Position numbers and translations under genes: made by a program
Shown here: positions 25,121 to 34,162 of the stretch, piece after piece
Layout of the letters: each line of letters starts with the position of its first letter
Position numbering within the stretch: position 1 is the stretch's first letter
From: Tunturibacter empetritectus
Lineage (GTDB): Bacteria; Acidobacteriota; Terriglobia; Terriglobales; Acidobacteriaceae
Direction of reading: 5' to 3'
Length of the DNA: 64,000 nucleotides
Assembly: GCF_040358985.1 (NCBI RefSeq)
Contig: NZ_CP132932.1
Coordinates: forward strand, 2,604,001-2,668,000
Notes under the pieces: generated by a model
Seen by the model: the letters and a program-made list of their open reading frames with translations, nothing else
Told to the model about the DNA's origin: nothing
Databases searched by the model: none

Positions 25121-25174
25121 TTCCCATAGAACTTCGAGTGGTCTATGATCTGTCTTGCATAGAATTTCTAGTGG
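25121..25174 (+). promoter_or_regulatory. PadR-ADOP 2 promoter with two 17-bp direct repeats
   Basis: CATAGAACTTCGAGTGG (25125-25141) and CATAGAATTTCTAGTGG (25158-25174) differ at two positions and are 33 bp apart (three helical turns). The first fills the spacer between TTCCCA (25121-25126) and TATGAT (25144-25149); the second covers the start of the transcript. This is the expected site of the PadR encoded right behind it. Confidence 0.6.
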
Positions 25175-25186
25175 AGAGCGGGAAAC

Positions 25187-25549
25187 GTGGCAAAGATAAA
25201 GCGTGACAACAACGAGATGCTGAAAGGAACGCTGGACATGATGATCCTCCGCACTCTCGTTGCGGGCGATGCTCACGGCCATACCATTGCCAAAGTCATC
25301 GAGCGGACCTCAGAAGAAATGCTCGAGGTCGAACAGGGCTCGCTCTATCCCGCGCTTCATCGGCTGGAGGACAGGCGCTGGGTCTCCTCCCATTGGGGTG
25401 TCAGCGAGAACAACCGCAAAGCAAAGTTTTACCGGCTAACCGCTGTGGGCAGGAAGCAACTTACGTCGGAGACAAGCCGGTGGCGTCAGATGGCCCGGGC
25501 TATCGCTCTGGTCATGGGGGAGATGCCGTCCGAAGGAGGAAACGAATGA
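25187..25549 (+). CDS. PadR-family regulator of ADOP 2
   Basis: 120 aa with a GTG start preceded by GGAGAG. Winged helix of the acidobacterial PadR type: MLKGTLDMMILRTLVAGDAHGHTIAKVIERTSEEMLEVEQGSLYPALHRLEDRRWVSSHWG and RKAKFYRLTAVGRKQL. Its stop overlaps the ATG of the permease (ATGA at 25546-25549). It is divergent from tetR; both share 158 bp. It is presumed to repress its own operon through the direct repeats in front. Confidence 0.9.
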   Translation: MAKIKRDNNEMLKGTLDMMILRTLVAGDAHGHTIAKVIERTSEEMLEVEQGSLYPALHRLEDRRWVSSHWGVSENNRKAKFYRLTAVGRKQLTSETSRWRQMARAIALVMGEMPSEGGNE

Positions 25550-28188
25550 GTTGGCGCAGATTTTTTCGCCGCCGTCCGGCGGATGCAGAGTTAGTTCAGG
25601 AGATCAACCTTCATCTGGCCGAGGAGATCGACGAAAACGTCGCACGAGGCATACCCCCTCAAGAGGCGTCGCGAAGAGCTTATGTGAAGTTCGGAAGCCC
25701 CACGAAGGTTCGTGAGCAGGCATGGACTCGCAACAGCATTGCACCGCTTGAGACTCTACTTCGAAACGTGCGCTTTGCAGGACGCATGCTGGCGCGAAAT
25801 CCCGGCTACGCGTTTCTAGCCATCCTTACGCTTGGCCTCGGCATCGGTGCTAATACAGCCATCTTCACCGTCATCAATGGTGTTCTGCTGCGGCCTCTGC
25901 CCTACGCCAATGCGGCGCAACTGGTCCACGTGGATTTAACTTCGGCGAAGCTTGGCCCTGATCCTCTCCTGCTCTCCGTTCAGGAAGTAAGAGACTTCCG
26001 GGAGCAGAACCACGTCTTTTCTGACCTCGCCGAATACCACGCGATGACCTTCACCCTGCTCGGAGCGAAGGAACCGGAGCGGGTGGCGACTGGCGTCGTC
26101 TCCGGAAACTACTTCACCGTCCTCGGAGTGAAGCCGCTACTGGGACGCCTCATCGTTGCCTCCGACGAAAGTCAAACCGCTCCTCCAGTTTTAATGCTGA
26201 GCTACGCCTACTGGAAGAAGGAGTTTAACGGCGATCGAAACATCATCGGACGCACCTTCGAGATGAACGATCGTGTCCATACAGTCGTCGGCGTGCTTCC
26301 GCCACTACCGGAGTATCCCGACGCCAATGATGTCTACATGCCCACGACGTCGTGCCCGTTCCGTTCCGCGCCGGCGACGATTGCGAATCGCGATGGGCGA
26401 ATGGTCACCAGCTACGCAACGTTGAAGCCCGGAGTCACCCTGGCCCAGGCGAACTCTGATCTTGCCGCACTCACCCAGCGGCTTGCTCTTCAGTATCCGA
26501 AGTCGTATCCCGCCTCTGCAGGCATCGCTCCGCTGACTGCAGCCGTCGAGAGCGAACTGACACACGCGGCGCGGCCAACTTTTCTAATTCTGCTGGGAGC
26601 CTCCGGCCTTGTTCTCCTGCTCGCCTGCGCCAATCTCGCCAACATCGCCCTATCGCGGCAGATGCAGCGGTCGCGCGAGATGGCCATTCGCATGGCGACA
26701 GGAGCCAGCCAATGGAACCTGTTCTCTCAACTGCTCACCGAGAGTCTATTGATTGCGCTGGCCGGCGGGGTGCTGGGTATAGGCATCGCAGCAATCGGCT
26801 CCAGGCTCCTGATCGACTACGCCGCACGTATGACCACGCTGGCGGACGGAATTCACGTGGATGGGCGCGTTCTGTTGTTCGACCTTGGCCTGTCGCTGCT
26901 GGCAGGTCTGCTGTTTGGAGTTCTCCCCGGATACGTTGCCAGCCGGGTTCGACTGACAAGCTTGAGCGACTCTGGGGAGCGCACTACGGGAAGCGGTACC
27001 GGCACAAGGATGCGCAGCATACTCGTCGCGTCGCAGGTCACAATCTCGTTCGTACTCCTCCTCTGTGCTGGCCTTATGCTGCACAGCCTCTACAACCTGC
27101 TGTCGGTCGATCCCGGCTTCAAAACCGCGAATGTGCTCTCGATGCGGTTGTCCTTGAATTGGACGAAGTATCAGAAGAGCGAGACCTCCAGAGCCTTCTT
27201 CCATCAGGCACTCGAACGGGTTCAGGTGTTGCCGGGAGTGCAGGGCGCCGCAGTGAGCATGGCGGTTCCGCTGAACAGCGATATGGGCCCGATGAAGACA
27301 GGAGTCCTGATCGAAGGGCAGCCCGTGCACCCGGACGAACCCCTGCCGCAGATCGACTTCGCGATCGTCAGTCCTGACTACTTCCGCGTACTCGGAACTC
27401 CTCTGCTCGCAGGTCGTCCCTTCCTGGCAAGTGATGCAGTCGATGCCCCACCAGTGGTTATCGTCAACGACCGGATGGCTCGCCGTTACTGGCCGCATGA
27501 GAACCCCATCGGACGTCGTGTTGCCTTCGGATCAGAGAAAGAAAGGAAGTGGGCGACTGTAGTCGGCGTCACCAGTGACATTCGTGAGTACGGGCTGGAC
27601 AAGGCACCCACGGAGACGATCTACTTTGCCCCTGACCAGGCTGGAATGTCCAACGGCTCGCTCTTAGTCCGAACCTCGGGCAGCCCGATGTATCTGGCCG
27701 CTCAGATTGAGAAGATCATTCACCAGATCGATCCGCAACAACCCGTCGCCGATGTTCGGACCATTGAGCAGATTCGCAGCGCACAGCTAGGCACTCCACG
27801 TGTGACCAGCGTGCTTCTCAGCCTCTTCGCTGCCGTTGCTCTCTTCATCACCATCGTCGGGGTCAGCGGAACGCTCGCGCTCTCTGTGGCTCGACGATCC
27901 AAGGAGATTGGAATCAGAATCGCTCTGGGAGCAACCAGGCAGAACATACTGCGCAACGTGTTGACCCGCGGCCTGCTTCCCGTGTTGATTGGCCTTGCAA
28001 TGGGCTCGCTGGCCGCTGCCTTCGCGACTCGCGTCTTGGCGACAATGCTGTTCGGAATCAAACCGGACGACCCAAGCACCTTCATCGCCATCGCCGTACT
28101 TCTCCTCGCCGTCGCCGTGCTTGGTTGTCTGATTCCAGCCCGTCGCGCCGCGAAGGTGGACCCTATGATCGCGCTGCGCACCGAATAG
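25546..28188 (+). CDS. ADOP-type MacB-like ABC permease 2
   Basis: 880 aa from ATG 25546, set by the ATGA overlap with padR and by AAGGAGG 6 bp upstream. Cytoplasmic helical head (residues 1-85, ADAELVQEINLHLAEEIDENVARGIPPQEASRRAYVKFG), then NPGYAFLAILTLGLGIGANTAIFTVIN, a MacB periplasmic domain, FtsX helices (LLLACANLANIALSRQMQRSREMAIRMATGAS), a second periplasmic domain and a final FtsX block ending IPARRAAKVDPMIALR. There is no ATPase gene nearby. Same architecture as ADOP 1. Confidence 0.92.
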   Translation: MSWRRFFRRRPADAELVQEINLHLAEEIDENVARGIPPQEASRRAYVKFGSPTKVREQAWTRNSIAPLETLLRNVRFAGRMLARNPGYAFLAILTLGLGIGANTAIFTVINGVLLRPLPYANAAQLVHVDLTSAKLGPDPLLLSVQEVRDFREQNHVFSDLAEYHAMTFTLLGAKEPERVATGVVSGNYFTVLGVKPLLGRLIVASDESQTAPPVLMLSYAYWKKEFNGDRNIIGRTFEMNDRVHTVVGVLPPLPEYPDANDVYMPTTSCPFRSAPATIANRDGRMVTSYATLKPGVTLAQANSDLAALTQRLALQYPKSYPASAGIAPLTAAVESELTHAARPTFLILLGASGLVLLLACANLANIALSRQMQRSREMAIRMATGASQWNLFSQLLTESLLIALAGGVLGIGIAAIGSRLLIDYAARMTTLADGIHVDGRVLLFDLGLSLLAGLLFGVLPGYVASRVRLTSLSDSGERTTGSGTGTRMRSILVASQVTISFVLLLCAGLMLHSLYNLLSVDPGFKTANVLSMRLSLNWTKYQKSETSRAFFHQALERVQVLPGVQGAAVSMAVPLNSDMGPMKTGVLIEGQPVHPDEPLPQIDFAIVSPDYFRVLGTPLLAGRPFLASDAVDAPPVVIVNDRMARRYWPHENPIGRRVAFGSEKERKWATVVGVTSDIREYGLDKAPTETIYFAPDQAGMSNGSLLVRTSGSPMYLAAQIEKIIHQIDPQQPVADVRTIEQIRSAQLGTPRVTSVLLSLFAAVALFITIVGVSGTLALSVARRSKEIGIRIALGATRQNILRNVLTRGLLPVLIGLAMGSLAAAFATRVLATMLFGIKPDDPSTFIAIAVLLLAVAVLGCLIPARRAAKVDPMIALRTE

Positions 28189-28544
28189 ACGAGGGCGCGA
28201 AAACCTGTCAAGCCCCTGATCGCTCGAAACCCGCTCCAGACGGGCAGATTCGCGTGGCGCATACACCCTCTTCCGTCCGCTATAATGGAAAGTAAGGTAG
28301 TAAAGGAACACAAAAGACATGCCTCGGGGAAGAATACCGGGGCTTCTTTATTCAAGCCGTACAACTCTTTTCTTTTGAATATTTTGCAGGCAAGTCCTTT
28401 CAATGGAATATTTTGCGGACGTCGGCCTCCCGCAAGCCAAACAAAAGAATAGACTTTGCTGCAAAATACCCCACAACCCCAGGGGGGAGGGGGTAGCTCT
28501 ACTCTGCCAAACTTGAACCTGCGTCTAAACTGTGGAATCACCTG
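28189..28544 (+). promoter_or_regulatory. 356-bp gap: hairpin, TATTTTGC repeats, no gene
   Basis: GCCTCGG (28321-28327) pairs with CCGGGGC (28337-28343) with one wobble and is followed by TTCTTTATT; it may terminate the permease transcript. GAATATTTTGC occurs twice (28377-28387, 28406-28416) and its core inverted once (28461-28468). A G-rich run (CAGGGGGGAGGGGG) follows near 28480-28493. No reading frame here looks coding. Confidence 0.4.
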
Positions 28545-29609
28545 ATGGAACATCCACGCCGCACCACAAAACTCGCCGCAGTTCTCCTTGCTGCCACCAT
28601 CAGCGCGCCACAATATGTCCACGCTGTGCTGCAACACACCACAGCGCTGCAGCCCGATGATGCGGCTCCGCACCGCACTCGCCTCATCCTCAAGGACGGC
28701 AGCTACCAGGTCATCATGAGCTACCGAATCGTCGGCAACGTGGTCCACTACATCAGCGCCGAACGCGGCGGAGCCGAAGAGGAGATCCCCCTCTCCCTCG
28801 TAGACCTTGACGCCACCAAACGCTGGGACCGCCAGCACTCCCAGCCCGTCGCAAACCCCGACAACCCCCAGCCCCCCGCCATCGACCCCGAACTCCTAAA
28901 AGAAGAAGCCGACCGCGCCGCCCTCACCCCCGAGGTCGCCAAAGACCTCCGCCTCCCCGAACAGGACAGCACCCTCGCCCTCGACACCTACCACGGCACC
29001 CCCGAGCTGGTCCCCATCGCCCAGACCGACAGCGACCTCAATCGAAACACCGGCCACAATCTCCTCAAAGCCGCCGTCAACCCCCTCTCGGCCTCCCACC
29101 AGATCGTCGAGCTCAAAGGCGAATCCTCGCCCATCCAGCTCCACGTCAAAGACCCCGTCCTCTACCTCCGCATCGGTGACGAGAGCGTAGGCGCAACCGC
29201 CGGCACTCCCCTGACCGTCGACACCCACGGCGCCACCACCCGAGCCGGAAACGACCCCACCGGCGGCTCCGCTACGAGCCGTTACGTCATCGTCCGCGCC
29301 GACGTCCGCCGGGGGGCCCGGGTCATCGCCAGCTTCCGCATCGGCCTCCTCGGCGGGGTCCAACGCCAGGAAGACGTCGTCGAAACCACCACTGAGCTGC
29401 TGCCGGGGGGGCACTGGCTAAAAATAAGTCCAAAGGAACCCCTCGACTTCGGCGAGTTCGCCCTTATGGAGGTTCTCTCCGACAAGGCCGTCAACCTCGG
29501 CGTCTGGGACTTCGGAGTCCACCCCGTCTCCCCTGAAAATCGCGACATCCTGAAGCCCGAACCCCGCCGGGGAGTCACGCTAGAACACCGCGGCCCCGGC
29601 CAAAACTAG
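28545..29609 (+). CDS. Secreted protein with an acidobacterial domain shared with 62520-63176
   Basis: 354 aa. Signal peptide about 1-27 (LAAVLLAATISAPQYVHA). Residues 45-90 form a small beta unit (LILKDGSYQVIMSYRIVGNVVHYISAERGGAEEEIPLSLVDLDATKRW) reminiscent of the DUF3108/SLA-type 'key-value' N-terminal module. From about 145 on the protein matches the secreted protein at 62520-63176: LALDTYHGTPELVPI, PVLYLRI.D, YVIVRADVRRGARVI, HWLKISPKEPLDFGEFALMEV, ending VWDFGVHP. No known domain covers it. The stop is 31 bp from the convergent GGDEF gene. Confidence 0.7.
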   Translation: MEHPRRTTKLAAVLLAATISAPQYVHAVLQHTTALQPDDAAPHRTRLILKDGSYQVIMSYRIVGNVVHYISAERGGAEEEIPLSLVDLDATKRWDRQHSQPVANPDNPQPPAIDPELLKEEADRAALTPEVAKDLRLPEQDSTLALDTYHGTPELVPIAQTDSDLNRNTGHNLLKAAVNPLSASHQIVELKGESSPIQLHVKDPVLYLRIGDESVGATAGTPLTVDTHGATTRAGNDPTGGSATSRYVIVRADVRRGARVIASFRIGLLGGVQRQEDVVETTTELLPGGHWLKISPKEPLDFGEFALMEVLSDKAVNLGVWDFGVHPVSPENRDILKPEPRRGVTLEHRGPGQN

Positions 29610-29640
29610 AAACTGTCAGTAAATTCAGTAGAGAAGCTGC

Positions 29641-30765
29641 CTATTGACGGGGAATGGAGTCGCGCTCAAGAAACATTCCCGAGACTTCTCTGCGCGAACC
29701 GCTGAGATTGGCCGACCCTGCGCGTCCGATCGTACCCTTACCCGCCACCGCGACGTTGTCCCGCGTCAACTTGGCCTCATACATCATCGTATCGGCGGCC
29801 CGCAGAATCGTCTGAACCGTATTCCCGTCCTCGGGAAAGCTCGCCAGCCCAAAGCTTCCCGAGAGGCCGAGCGCAAGCCCTGCACCCTCCAGAAAGCGCG
29901 CCGACCGCAAGTCCTCGCACAGCGCCATCGTGGTCCCGCTCGCCGCAGCTTTCCCTATCCCCGGCAGGAGTGCGACAAACTCATCCCCCCCATAACGAAA
30001 AGCCGCATTGTTCGGCCCCAGGCTGCGTCTCATCAACCCGCCGACCTCCGCCAATAGCCGACTCCCAATCAGATGGCCGTGGGTATCATTAACCGACTTG
30101 AAGTGATCCAAATCGACGAACATCAAACTGAAGACCTGCCCGCGCCTCACCTCTTCCTCCAGCATGGTGTATAGGTGCCGAGCATTAAAAAGTCCCGTCA
30201 CGTCGTCCGTAATGGTCAATTCTTGAATCAGTGTCATCGACCGTGCGTTCTGAATCGCGATTGCAGCGTAGTCGCAAAGAATCCGCAGAAACGAGATCGA
30301 ATGTTCAGATAGCAGGTCGAGCTTGCTGTTCAGTAACTGAATCACGCCCAGTGTTTTATCGCCCGATCGTACCGGCACGCAGGCAATCGATTGGATCTTC
30401 AGATCAGGATGCTTATTCGCAAATGCAGACCAGTGCGGATCAAGCGCCACGTCCGGAACCACCAATGGGTTCCCCGTCGCCGCTACCCATCCGGCAACTC
30501 CTTCCCCCATCGGGACCCGCAGCCCCTTCAAAGTCTCCGCATTCTCTCCCACCGCGATCGCATAGTACAGCTCGCCCGATTTATCATCCACCATCAATAG
30601 CGACCACCGCTCGGGTCCGAAGAACTGCGCCATCTTGTTCATGATGGCCCCCAGAATCTCTTCCAGTTCGAGACTCGAAGTCAGCGCACGTGCCACGTCG
30701 TGGAACACTCGAAGGTGGTCCATTTGACGACTTTCGATCACTTCAAACTGCCGTCGATCCTTCAA
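29641..30765 (-). CDS. GAF-GGDEF diguanylate cyclase
   Basis: 374 aa, soluble. GAF sensor domain about 20-175 (LEEILGAIMNKMAQFFGPERWSLLMVDD, IACVPVRSGDKTLGVIQLLN), then a GGDEF domain about 190-340 (DDVTGLFNARHL, LMFVDLDHFKSVNDTHGH, RYGGDEFVALLP). The GGDEF signature is intact, so it can probably make cyclic di-GMP from GTP in response to a small-molecule or redox signal at the GAF domain. No RxxD inhibitory site is clear. The C-terminal 30 residues are Ser/Gly/Arg-rich and disordered. It is convergent with the secreted protein 31 bp away. Confidence 0.92.
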   Translation of the reverse strand: MKDRRQFEVIESRQMDHLRVFHDVARALTSSLELEEILGAIMNKMAQFFGPERWSLLMVDDKSGELYYAIAVGENAETLKGLRVPMGEGVAGWVAATGNPLVVPDVALDPHWSAFANKHPDLKIQSIACVPVRSGDKTLGVIQLLNSKLDLLSEHSISFLRILCDYAAIAIQNARSMTLIQELTITDDVTGLFNARHLYTMLEEEVRRGQVFSLMFVDLDHFKSVNDTHGHLIGSRLLAEVGGLMRRSLGPNNAAFRYGGDEFVALLPGIGKAAASGTTMALCEDLRSARFLEGAGLALGLSGSFGLASFPEDGNTVQTILRAADTMMYEAKLTRDNVAVAGKGTIGRAGSANLSGSRREVSGMFLERDSIPRQ

Positions 30766-30877
30766 TCGCTGTCCTCATGCATATGTGCATTTTTTTGCAC
30801 ATATCACATATCAGCCTCTCATAGCTCTCGCCATAATTCAACAGTCCACGGCAGAGACGACATAGTGACTGCGTTGC

Positions 30878-31960
30878 TCACCCACCGATATGAACCATAC
30901 TTCGCGATGGCTTTTCAAAACCCGGTTCGCCAATGTGATGGCGCGCTTCCTTCCGCATCACGATCCTGCGAATATACGCAGCCAGCTCCTCATCCGTTCC
31001 GCCTCGCACCATCTCGCCATAGAGGTCGTGGTCGCTCTGCGAAAACAGACAAGTCCGTATCTTCCCATCCGAGGTCAGCCTCACTCGGCTACAGTGCCCG
31101 CAGAATGGACGCGACACCGGCGCAATAATCCCGATCTCTCCCAGCCCATCATCAAAGGTGAACCGCTTCGCTGTTTCGCTGGCTGCGTGCGGAGCCATCT
31201 CCACCAGGGGGCGGTACGCATTCAGCCGCTCCACGATCTCGTCCAATGAGACGACAGACTCCCTCTTCCAGCTTCGGTCTTCTTCCAGAGGCATCCATTC
31301 GATGAACCGAACGATCACTCCCTCACGCCGCGAGAACTCCGCGAACTGCTCAATCTGTCCATCGTTGAACCCGCGCAGCAGCACGCAGTTCACCTTCACC
31401 GGTCCCAGCCCCACCGATTGAGCCTCACGAACTCCCGCCAGCACCCTTTCATAGCTCTGCGGAACGCGTGTGATCGCACCGAACGTCTCCGCATCCACCG
31501 CATCCATGCTGACCGTGACACGATTCAGCCCTGCATCCTTCAGCGGCTGAGCAAGTCCCTTCAGCAGATGACCGTTCGTGGTAAGGGCGATATCCAACGG
31601 ATCACCCTGATTGCCTGCCGGGCTTCCATCGGGTAGAAATGCCGTCCGCATCTCGGACAGCTCGCGAACCATCTCGATCAGGCCCGACCGCAGTAGAGGT
31701 TCCCCTCCGGTCAGCCTCACCTTCTCCACTCCCAGTGAGACGAAGACCCGCACCATCCTCAGATAGTCTTCAATCGGAAGTTCGGCGAATTGGGCTCCTT
31801 CATTACCAGTCCGGCAATAGACGCACTTGTAGTTGCAGCGGTCAGTCACCGAGACACGCAGGTCGGTAATGCACCTGCCAAACTTGTCTCGCAGTCTGGC
31901 CGGAACCTGAAACGCCTGCTCTTCCAGCTCCAGAATCGCGGTATTTCCATCGTTAATCAT
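30878..31960 (-). CDS. moaA: GTP 3',8-cyclase MoaA
   Basis: 360 aa from ATG 31960; a TTG eight codons earlier is possible, and neither has a strong Shine-Dalgarno. Radical-SAM motif Cys42-x3-Cys46-x2-Cys49 (CNYKCVYC), then KVRLTGGEPLLR, and the second [4Fe-4S] site in PFCGHCSRVRLTSDGKIRTCLF. It begins molybdopterin biosynthesis with MoaC. The final HIGG supports the functional C-terminal double glycine of MoaA. Its product is needed by the formate dehydrogenase at 3.8-6.8 kb. Confidence 0.95.
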   Translation of the reverse strand: MINDGNTAILELEEQAFQVPARLRDKFGRCITDLRVSVTDRCNYKCVYCRTGNEGAQFAELPIEDYLRMVRVFVSLGVEKVRLTGGEPLLRSGLIEMVRELSEMRTAFLPDGSPAGNQGDPLDIALTTNGHLLKGLAQPLKDAGLNRVTVSMDAVDAETFGAITRVPQSYERVLAGVREAQSVGLGPVKVNCVLLRGFNDGQIEQFAEFSRREGVIVRFIEWMPLEEDRSWKRESVVSLDEIVERLNAYRPLVEMAPHAASETAKRFTFDDGLGEIGIIAPVSRPFCGHCSRVRLTSDGKIRTCLFSQSDHDLYGEMVRGGTDEELAAYIRRIVMRKEARHHIGEPGFEKPSRSMVHIGG

Positions 31961-32324
31961 CAAGAAAACGTACCCGGATGCCAACTGCCAATATCTACAA
32001 ACTTTAGATGCAAATGGCTCAAAAAGCGAAGCTAAATAAAGCCGGAATCTCTGCAGAATCAGTGGATCAGACGGCTATGCTCAAGCCGCACCCGATCGTG
32101 GGGCTACTTTTGTGATTTCATCTTTTGGCGCAATACGGATGTGCTGCCACAGAATCGCTCAGCAACCGGGATTCCTCTAAGCAGAAAACGCTGTTGCATC
32201 TCTGGCATCAGCGTCGCCTGACCCTAACGCGAAGAATATCAGCATCACGACGATTGGCAACAGCATTTATAAACGCCCAACTCCTAAGTCATGTAGACCC
32301 TCAAGGGTAGGGCGTTCTGTCACT
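31961..32324. other. 364-bp gap before moaA: nothing certain
   Basis: I find no convincing gene and no molybdenum-cofactor riboswitch. A weak 61-codon plus frame (32125-32310) has no family-like features. On the minus strand TTGAGC followed 17 bp later by TGTAGA is a possible weak moaA promoter. Confidence 0.3.
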
Positions 32325-32609
32325 TCAGTAGCTGAGAAACTCGTTGCTACCGCGCTTCAATCGAACCCCTACGATGGCGAAGACCAGCGCAGCCGTGAAG
32401 GTGATCGCGTTCCAATAAACGACCGGATGCGCCCAGCCCGGCGACAAAGTCAGGTCCTGTCCGCTCCACAACGTCAGCAGCGTAGCCACGATCAGACTCT
32501 GAAAACTGAGCACCAGGAAGAGTTGGCCGCGACGCCGGCGCTTATCCAGTCGTTCCACCTCATCCGGCGTCAAGTTGCGTTCTTCGATTGGAAGCAGTGC
32601 ATTCGCCAT
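32325..32609 (-). CDS. Small two-helix membrane protein
   Basis: 94 aa. Residues 1-27 are charged and cytosolic (EERNLTPDEVERLDKRRRRG), then two membrane helices: LFLVLSFQSLIVATLLTLW and PVVYWNAITFTAALVFAIVGVRL. No Shine-Dalgarno of note. The family is unknown; similar two-helix proteins occur widely in acidobacteria. It lies alone between moaA and the zinc-ribbon gene, all on the minus strand. Confidence 0.6.
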   Translation of the reverse strand: MANALLPIEERNLTPDEVERLDKRRRRGQLFLVLSFQSLIVATLLTLWSGQDLTLSPGWAHPVVYWNAITFTAALVFAIVGVRLKRGSNEFLSY

Positions 32610-32783
32610 CGCGTTCTTGGTCTCCCTGATCTTTCCTGTTCAAATCACAGCCTGAGCCGGGCAAAGTCTCCGGAACAGCGTCTAAGTTTGTATTAAATCA
32701 CAGCCTGCCCGGATCGACCGAGTCGCCCTAAAAACTCTTTGCTGGAGGGCCCAAATCAGCACTCAGCTGCCTCTCGCGATCGG

Positions 32784-33068
32784 CTAGATAAACGCGACCG
32801 ACTGTATCCCCACCACGTCGAACCGCTTGCGGCATCGGATGTTCTTGCATCCCATTGGATCATCGCGGCGAACCATATAACTTTGAGCCTTGGCAAAACG
32901 AGCTCGGTCGCGATCGTCGGCACCCCTCGGAAGCTGCGCCTTCTTCCTTCTCACCACCCATTCAATCTGGTACTCCCCCTGCTGCCCGCAGTGAGGACAG
33001 GTCATCACATGAGTCCGCTGCTCCGGCCGCTCATCAAAAAAGTCCCGCTCTTCCATCCAGCACCTCAT
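32784..33068 (-). CDS. Zinc-ribbon protein of unknown function
   Basis: 94 aa. MTCPHCGQQGEYQIEWVVRRKK supplies one CPxC pair and DPMGCKNIRCRKRFDVVG the other, giving a CxxC...CxxxxC metal site. The middle is basic (RADDRDRARFAKAQS), suggesting nucleic-acid binding. Start 33068 has GAGGAT upstream; starts at codons 5 or 22 are also possible. No known family recognised. Confidence 0.55.
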   Translation of the reverse strand: MRCWMEERDFFDERPEQRTHVMTCPHCGQQGEYQIEWVVRRKKAQLPRGADDRDRARFAKAQSYMVRRDDPMGCKNIRCRKRFDVVGIQSVAFI

Positions 33069-33199
33069 CCGATCCTCGACTCCAACGTGGGGTCAAATCT
33101 CTTCTGCAATCCTGCCTCAGATGCCCCCTCACAAGCAAGAGTCATGCATAATCACGCGAGGGGCTCGTGGGCCCCGAAACCGGCGCAGGAAGGAAACGG

Positions 33200-33382
33200 A
33201 TGAGCAAGCCCAAAAAGCAAGTCTTCTCCAAGGTCAAGGCCGTCAAGGCCAACGCCCGCGAGCGCGTCGGTACTCCGCCCTCAGAACGTGTTCTTCCCGA
33301 TCCCAAACAAAAGCTTGCAGCCAACCCCAAGCACAAACCAACTCTGGCCGACCTACTCAACTCCTCAGGAGAAGATCAATGA
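33200..33382 (+). CDS. 60-aa basic protein translationally coupled to SIMPL
   Basis: ATG 33200 has AAGGAA 5 bp upstream. The product begins MSKPKKQVFSKVKAVKANAR and is Lys/Arg/Pro-rich, with an acidic end (LADLLNSSGEDQ). Its stop codon overlaps the ATG of the SIMPL gene (ATGA at 33379-33382), a sign of coupled translation. Not in any family I know; the coupling and the ribosome-binding site are the evidence that it is real. Confidence 0.6.
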   Translation: MSKPKKQVFSKVKAVKANARERVGTPPSERVLPDPKQKLAANPKHKPTLADLLNSSGEDQ

Positions 33383-34110
33383 ACGCCCTTCGCCTCACTC
33401 CGTTTGTCCTCTGTGCTACCTTTCTGGCCATGACGGCACCCGCTCAAACCATTCAAGTCAGCAAGGAAAACCGCACCATTGCGATCACAGCCACCGACAA
33501 GGTCCTTGTCCTCGCCGACGTCGCGACCCTCCACATCGGCTTCATCGCCTACGGCCCGGACAACGACTCTGCCTACGCCGCCGGCTCCCGCACCTCCAAC
33601 GCCGTAATAAAGGCGATCACTTCCGCCGGAGTCCCCAACGACTCTATCGAGAGCGAAAACCAGAACGTCTCGCCGGTGCAGGAGTACCAGGTCGACAAAC
33701 TCACCCCAGCCGAGAAGGCCCAGCGCAAGTTCCAGGTCACGCAGAGCTGGACGGTCCGGACCAACGCCAACGACGCCGCCAAAGTCCTCGATCTCGCCGT
33801 CAAAGCCGGGGCTAATCAATCCGGACAGATCGACTGGAGCCTCAAGGATGAGAACGCCCCGCAGTCCGAAGCCGCCACCAAAGCGCTCCAGCGAGCGCGC
33901 ACCGTCGCTGAAGAGATGGCGAAGGGCCTGAATGCGAAGCTTGGCACACTTCTCTACGCCAGCAACGAAACCCAGGCTGAACCGCCGCGTCCGCTCATGC
34001 GAGCAATGGCTGCTGCTCCAATGGCCAAGACCGACGTAGCACCTTTGGCCATCAACCCCCGGCAGATAGAAAAAACCGCAACCGTCTATGCCGTCTTCGC
34101 CATAGAATAG
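33379..34110 (+). CDS. SIMPL (DUF541) exported protein
   Basis: 243 aa. Signal peptide MNALRLTPFVLCATFLAMTAPAQT, then the SIMPL domain: IQVSKENRTIAITATDKVLVLADVATLHIGF, RTSNAVIKAITSAGVPNDSIESENQNVSPVQEY, and an end segment NPRQIEKTATVYAVFAIE. DUF541/SIMPL proteins are periplasmic or outer-membrane associated with no agreed enzyme activity. The start is set by the ATGA overlap with the small basic gene. A Pro-rich stretch (QAEPPRPLMRAMAAAPM) lies before the last strand. Confidence 0.87.
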   Translation: MNALRLTPFVLCATFLAMTAPAQTIQVSKENRTIAITATDKVLVLADVATLHIGFIAYGPDNDSAYAAGSRTSNAVIKAITSAGVPNDSIESENQNVSPVQEYQVDKLTPAEKAQRKFQVTQSWTVRTNANDAAKVLDLAVKAGANQSGQIDWSLKDENAPQSEAATKALQRARTVAEEMAKGLNAKLGTLLYASNETQAEPPRPLMRAMAAAPMAKTDVAPLAINPRQIEKTATVYAVFAIE

Positions 34111-34162
34111 GCGAACCAAAGATTCGCCAGTCCTCCACCGGACGAAAGACAGCGAGGGAACC

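Noticed and set aside
31961..32324. Molybdenum-cofactor riboswitch upstream of moaA
   Set aside because: No matching stem-loops or conserved segments were found on the minus strand.
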